Assembly: GCF_001485495.1 (NCBI RefSeq)
Contig: NZ_BCNF01000036.1
Coordinates: forward strand, 43,586 to 107,585
DNA: 64,000 nt
Direction: 5' to 3'
Source of the DNA: Gordonia desulfuricans NBRC 100010
GTDB taxonomy: Bacteria; Actinomycetota; Actinomycetes; Mycobacteriales; Mycobacteriaceae
Below the pieces are notes generated by a model, which was not told the DNA's origin, searched no databases, and saw only the letters and a program-made list of their open reading frames with translations. The position numbers and the translations under genes were made by a program. Shown here piece by piece: positions 62,304-64,000 of the stretch (position 1 is its first letter; every line of letters begins with the position of its first letter).

Positions 62304-63652
62304 CCCCCACCACGCGGCGTCGCCGTCGACGTCGGCGGTGACGGCGAGACGCTGCGGTCGGCCGCCGCCCTCCCGAAGTCGTCACGTTCGACCAGCCACG
62401 AGACCAGGACCCCGGCGATCAGAGCCCAGAACGCCGAACCGATGTTGAGAATCGTCAGGTCTGACACCGACACCAGAAAGGTGACCAGTGCACCCATCGT
62501 GAACCGGGAGCCGAACGCACCGCGGAAAGCGCTCTGCAGTGCCCCGAGCAGGGCGAGTCCGCCGACCGTGGCGATGAACGCCGCCGGCATCGCCTGCATC
62601 AGCTCGACGAACACCGGCGCGAACAGGCCAACCACGATCGCCAGCACGCCGAAGGTCAATGCCGCGATGTAGTGCCGTTCGCGGCGGCCGTCCGACACCA
62701 GCAACGCATTGGTGGGGCCGGTCAGGCACGTCGAGATGGCCCCGACCGTCGCGGCGGCCGCCGACCACACCCCGCAGGCGATGGTCACGGCGTTGACCGG
62801 CACACGATGCCCCGAGGCGCGCAGCACCGCCACGCCCTGCCCGTTCTGCACCACGATCACCGTGATGGCCAGCGGGAGCACCAGTTCCAGTGCGGCCCGC
62901 ACCGTGAACTCCGGCACGGTGAACACCGGGACCGCCAGCGGCGACGACGGCTTCGGTCCGGAGTGGAACGACCCGGTCGCGGCAACGGCGATGCCGCCCA
63001 CCACGAACGCCCCGATGATCGGTGGCATCCACCGACTCACCGTGCCGTGGAACTGCAAGCCGAAGAAGGCGATCACGATGGGTGCGGCCACCCACGGGTC
63101 GGCACCCACGGCGGCGACGATGTCCAGGCCGAAGTGCAGGAAGACGCCGGCGACCATGCCCATCACGATCGGCATCGGCAACGCCGACATCGCTTGTCGC
63201 ACACGGCCGGTCAATCCGACGAGAAGGATCAGCAGACCGGTCAGCAAGAAGGCGCCGACCACCTCGGCCCAGGACAGGTGCTGCAACGACGCGCCGACCA
63301 GCACCGTGCCCGGAATGGTCCACGCGAAACCCAGCGGCGCCCGGTACACCCAGCTGGCGATCAGCGTCAGGATGCCGTTGAGCACGAACACCCCGAAGAT
63401 CCACGACGACAGTTGTGCGGCGGTCAGATGTCCGGCGGCACCGGCCGCCAGGATGACCGCGACCGGACCCGACGCCGCGAAGATCAGGCCGATCACACCG
63501 TTGACCACGTAGGTGCCGCCGATGTCCCGAAGCATCTCCCTGGGGCGCGGGGGCCGCAGGGTCGGCCGTTCGACGATTCCCGCGATCGGTCGTGGTTCGT
63601 GAACGACGGCGGCCTCGTTCTCGGCGTCGTTCTCCGAGATGGGTGCGGACAT
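62264..63652 (-). CDS. Benzoate/H+ symporter family protein (BenE)
   Basis: A 462-residue membrane protein with about 12 helices of the BenE family. Motifs include GGTYVVNGVIGLIFAASGP near the start, GVFLHFGLDIVAA and the AALTFGVLAIVVGLFAP stretch. BenE proteins import benzoate or related compounds, and some are purine/xanthine-type carriers by fold. ATG 63652 has GAGGAG nine bases upstream. It is convergent with, and overlaps, the SDR gene of the catabolic set. A short inverted repeat, ATCACG-8-CGTGAT (63727-63746), upstream may be an operator. Confidence 0.87.
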   Translation of the reverse strand: MSAPISENDAENEAAVVHEPRPIAGIVERPTLRPPRPREMLRDIGGTYVVNGVIGLIFAASGPVAVILAAGAAGHLTAAQLSSWIFGVFVLNGILTLIASWVYRAPLGFAWTIPGTVLVGASLQHLSWAEVVGAFLLTGLLILLVGLTGRVRQAMSALPMPIVMGMVAGVFLHFGLDIVAAVGADPWVAAPIVIAFFGLQFHGTVSRWMPPIIGAFVVGGIAVAATGSFHSGPKPSSPLAVPVFTVPEFTVRAALELVLPLAITVIVVQNGQGVAVLRASGHRVPVNAVTIACGVWSAAAATVGAISTCLTGPTNALLVSDGRRERHYIAALTFGVLAIVVGLFAPVFVELMQAMPAAFIATVGGLALLGALQSAFRGAFGSRFTMGALVTFLVSVSDLTILNIGSAFWALIAGVLVSWLVERDDFGRAAADRSVSPSPPTSTATPRGGGQTSEAVSPPSRM

Positions 63653-64000
63653 TCTCGTGCTCTCCTCGTCCGTCGTTGTGCCGTCCTCCTCGTGGGGCTG
63701 CTGTCTGTGATGCTAGCCACGGATTCATCACGAACAAGGACGTGATTTCTGTCGATTGATCGGCGAGGTTTATCAACCGATGTCCCGTCGGCGTTTCCCT
63801 CGAACGCACCTGATCACCGCGCAGCACGAATCCGGACTCCCCACTCGCCGAATCCCGACATCTCGCCCACAGCCCCCGTTCGCGACTCTCGCTCTCTGTT
63901 CCCACTCGCGAAACTAGGGGAAGGTCGTCCTTCCCCTAGGTTTGCGACCTTCCCCCAGTTGAAACCCGGGGAAGGTGACGAAAGTAGGGGAAAGTTCGCC
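63653..64000. other. Intergenic end of window with no gene seen
   Basis: The 348 bases after the benE start hold no open frame that I can support. The part next to benE should contain its promoter. It includes the inverted repeat ATCACG-8-CGTGAT (63727-63746). The last 90 bases are a repeat cluster described separately. The neighbouring gene on the right lies outside the window. Confidence 0.6.
63911..64000. repeat. Degenerate GGGGAAGGT repeat cluster, cut by window end
   Basis: The motif GAAAC(t/c)nGGGGAAGGT occurs about five times in 90 bases. Three copies read forward (GGGGAAGG at 63917, a copy near 63970 and a GGGGAAAGT variant near 63988) and two read reverse (near 63930 and 63949). The first pair forms the inverted repeat CTAGGGGAAGG-tcgt-CCTTCCCCTAG. 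The cluster runs into the window edge, so its full extent is unknown. Confidence 0.7.

Noticed and set aside
63653..64000. CRISPR array at the window end
   Set aside because: The repeats are short, degenerate and in both orientations, with no uniform spacers and no cas genes in the window.

Overview
The window is high-GC actinobacterial DNA, most likely from a mycolic-acid bacterium of the order Mycobacteriales such as Gordonia or a close relative. The evidence is mycothiol S-conjugate amidase, a short-chain cis-prenyl transferase, a DesA2-type desaturase, an Mce/MlaD protein, an MMPL transporter and many fatty-acyl-CoA genes. The gene order phoH2-desA2-glyA-(DUF885)-coaA ... cis-prenyl transferase-hlyIII ... 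DUF255-small membrane protein-mca-DUF4307-...-greA ... metB-cbs-SGNH-fadA3 follows the Mycobacterium tuberculosis Rv1095-to-Rv1074c block as I remember it, with accessory genes inserted at several points.

Layout. 0-7.8 kb: a truncated phosphotriesterase-family hydrolase, an acyl-CoA ligase and a lone Mce protein read rightward. They face a leftward operon of SDR, acyl-CoA dehydrogenase, APH-like kinase and TetR, whose promoter carries a palindrome exactly between -35 and -10. The kinase, dehydrogenase and reductase set resembles the levulinate (lva) / ACAD11 route for 4-hydroxyacyl-CoAs. 7.9-14.3 kb: phoH2, desA2, glyA, a DUF885 protein and coaA (with a 16-codon leader ORF). 14.4-17.3 kb: cupin, MarR, an NAD(P)-binding protein and a secreted lipase.

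17.6-25.4 kb: cis-prenyl transferase and hemolysin III, then a cobalamin riboswitch that now drives a fusion of a B12-type binding protein to the tail of its ABC ATPase (permease missing). Next come a DAHP synthase behind a leader peptide with Tyr-Trp-Arg-Phe, an Lrp regulator, a fused dimethylargininase/ornithine aminotransferase gene, and a histidine phosphatase. 25.4-30.6 kb: DUF255 protein, mca, DUF4307 protein, a queuosine-precursor transporter and greA. 30.7-37.9 kb: an inserted block with a DrrAB-type exporter and a giant SARP/AfsR-like regulator, bounded by two long hairpins. 38-43.9 kb: transsulfuration genes metB and cbs, an SGNH hydrolase, a thiolase and a Bax-inhibitor-1 protein.

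44-54.6 kb: TetR/MMPL efflux pair with a 33-bp operator, a class-I-shaped tRNA with anticodon UAA, an acetate-type transporter, a flavoprotein disulfide reductase, membrane proteins, a Tat-exported phospholipase C, and a DEAD-box helicase translationally coupled to an upstream ORF. 54.7-63.7 kb: monooxygenase-like protein, aldehyde dehydrogenase, monoacylglycerol lipase, and a TetR-controlled set (saccharopine-dehydrogenase-like reductase, acyl-CoA ligase, SDR, BenE transporter) that looks like an uncharacterised catabolic pathway. The last 100 bases hold a degenerate repeat cluster that runs off the window.

Many transcript heads appear leaderless: a TAnnnT -10 box lies 6-8 bases before the start codon. 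Most convergent gene pairs are separated by perfect or near-perfect hairpins of 18-29 bp. All functional statements rest on reading motifs and remembered family knowledge; no search was run.
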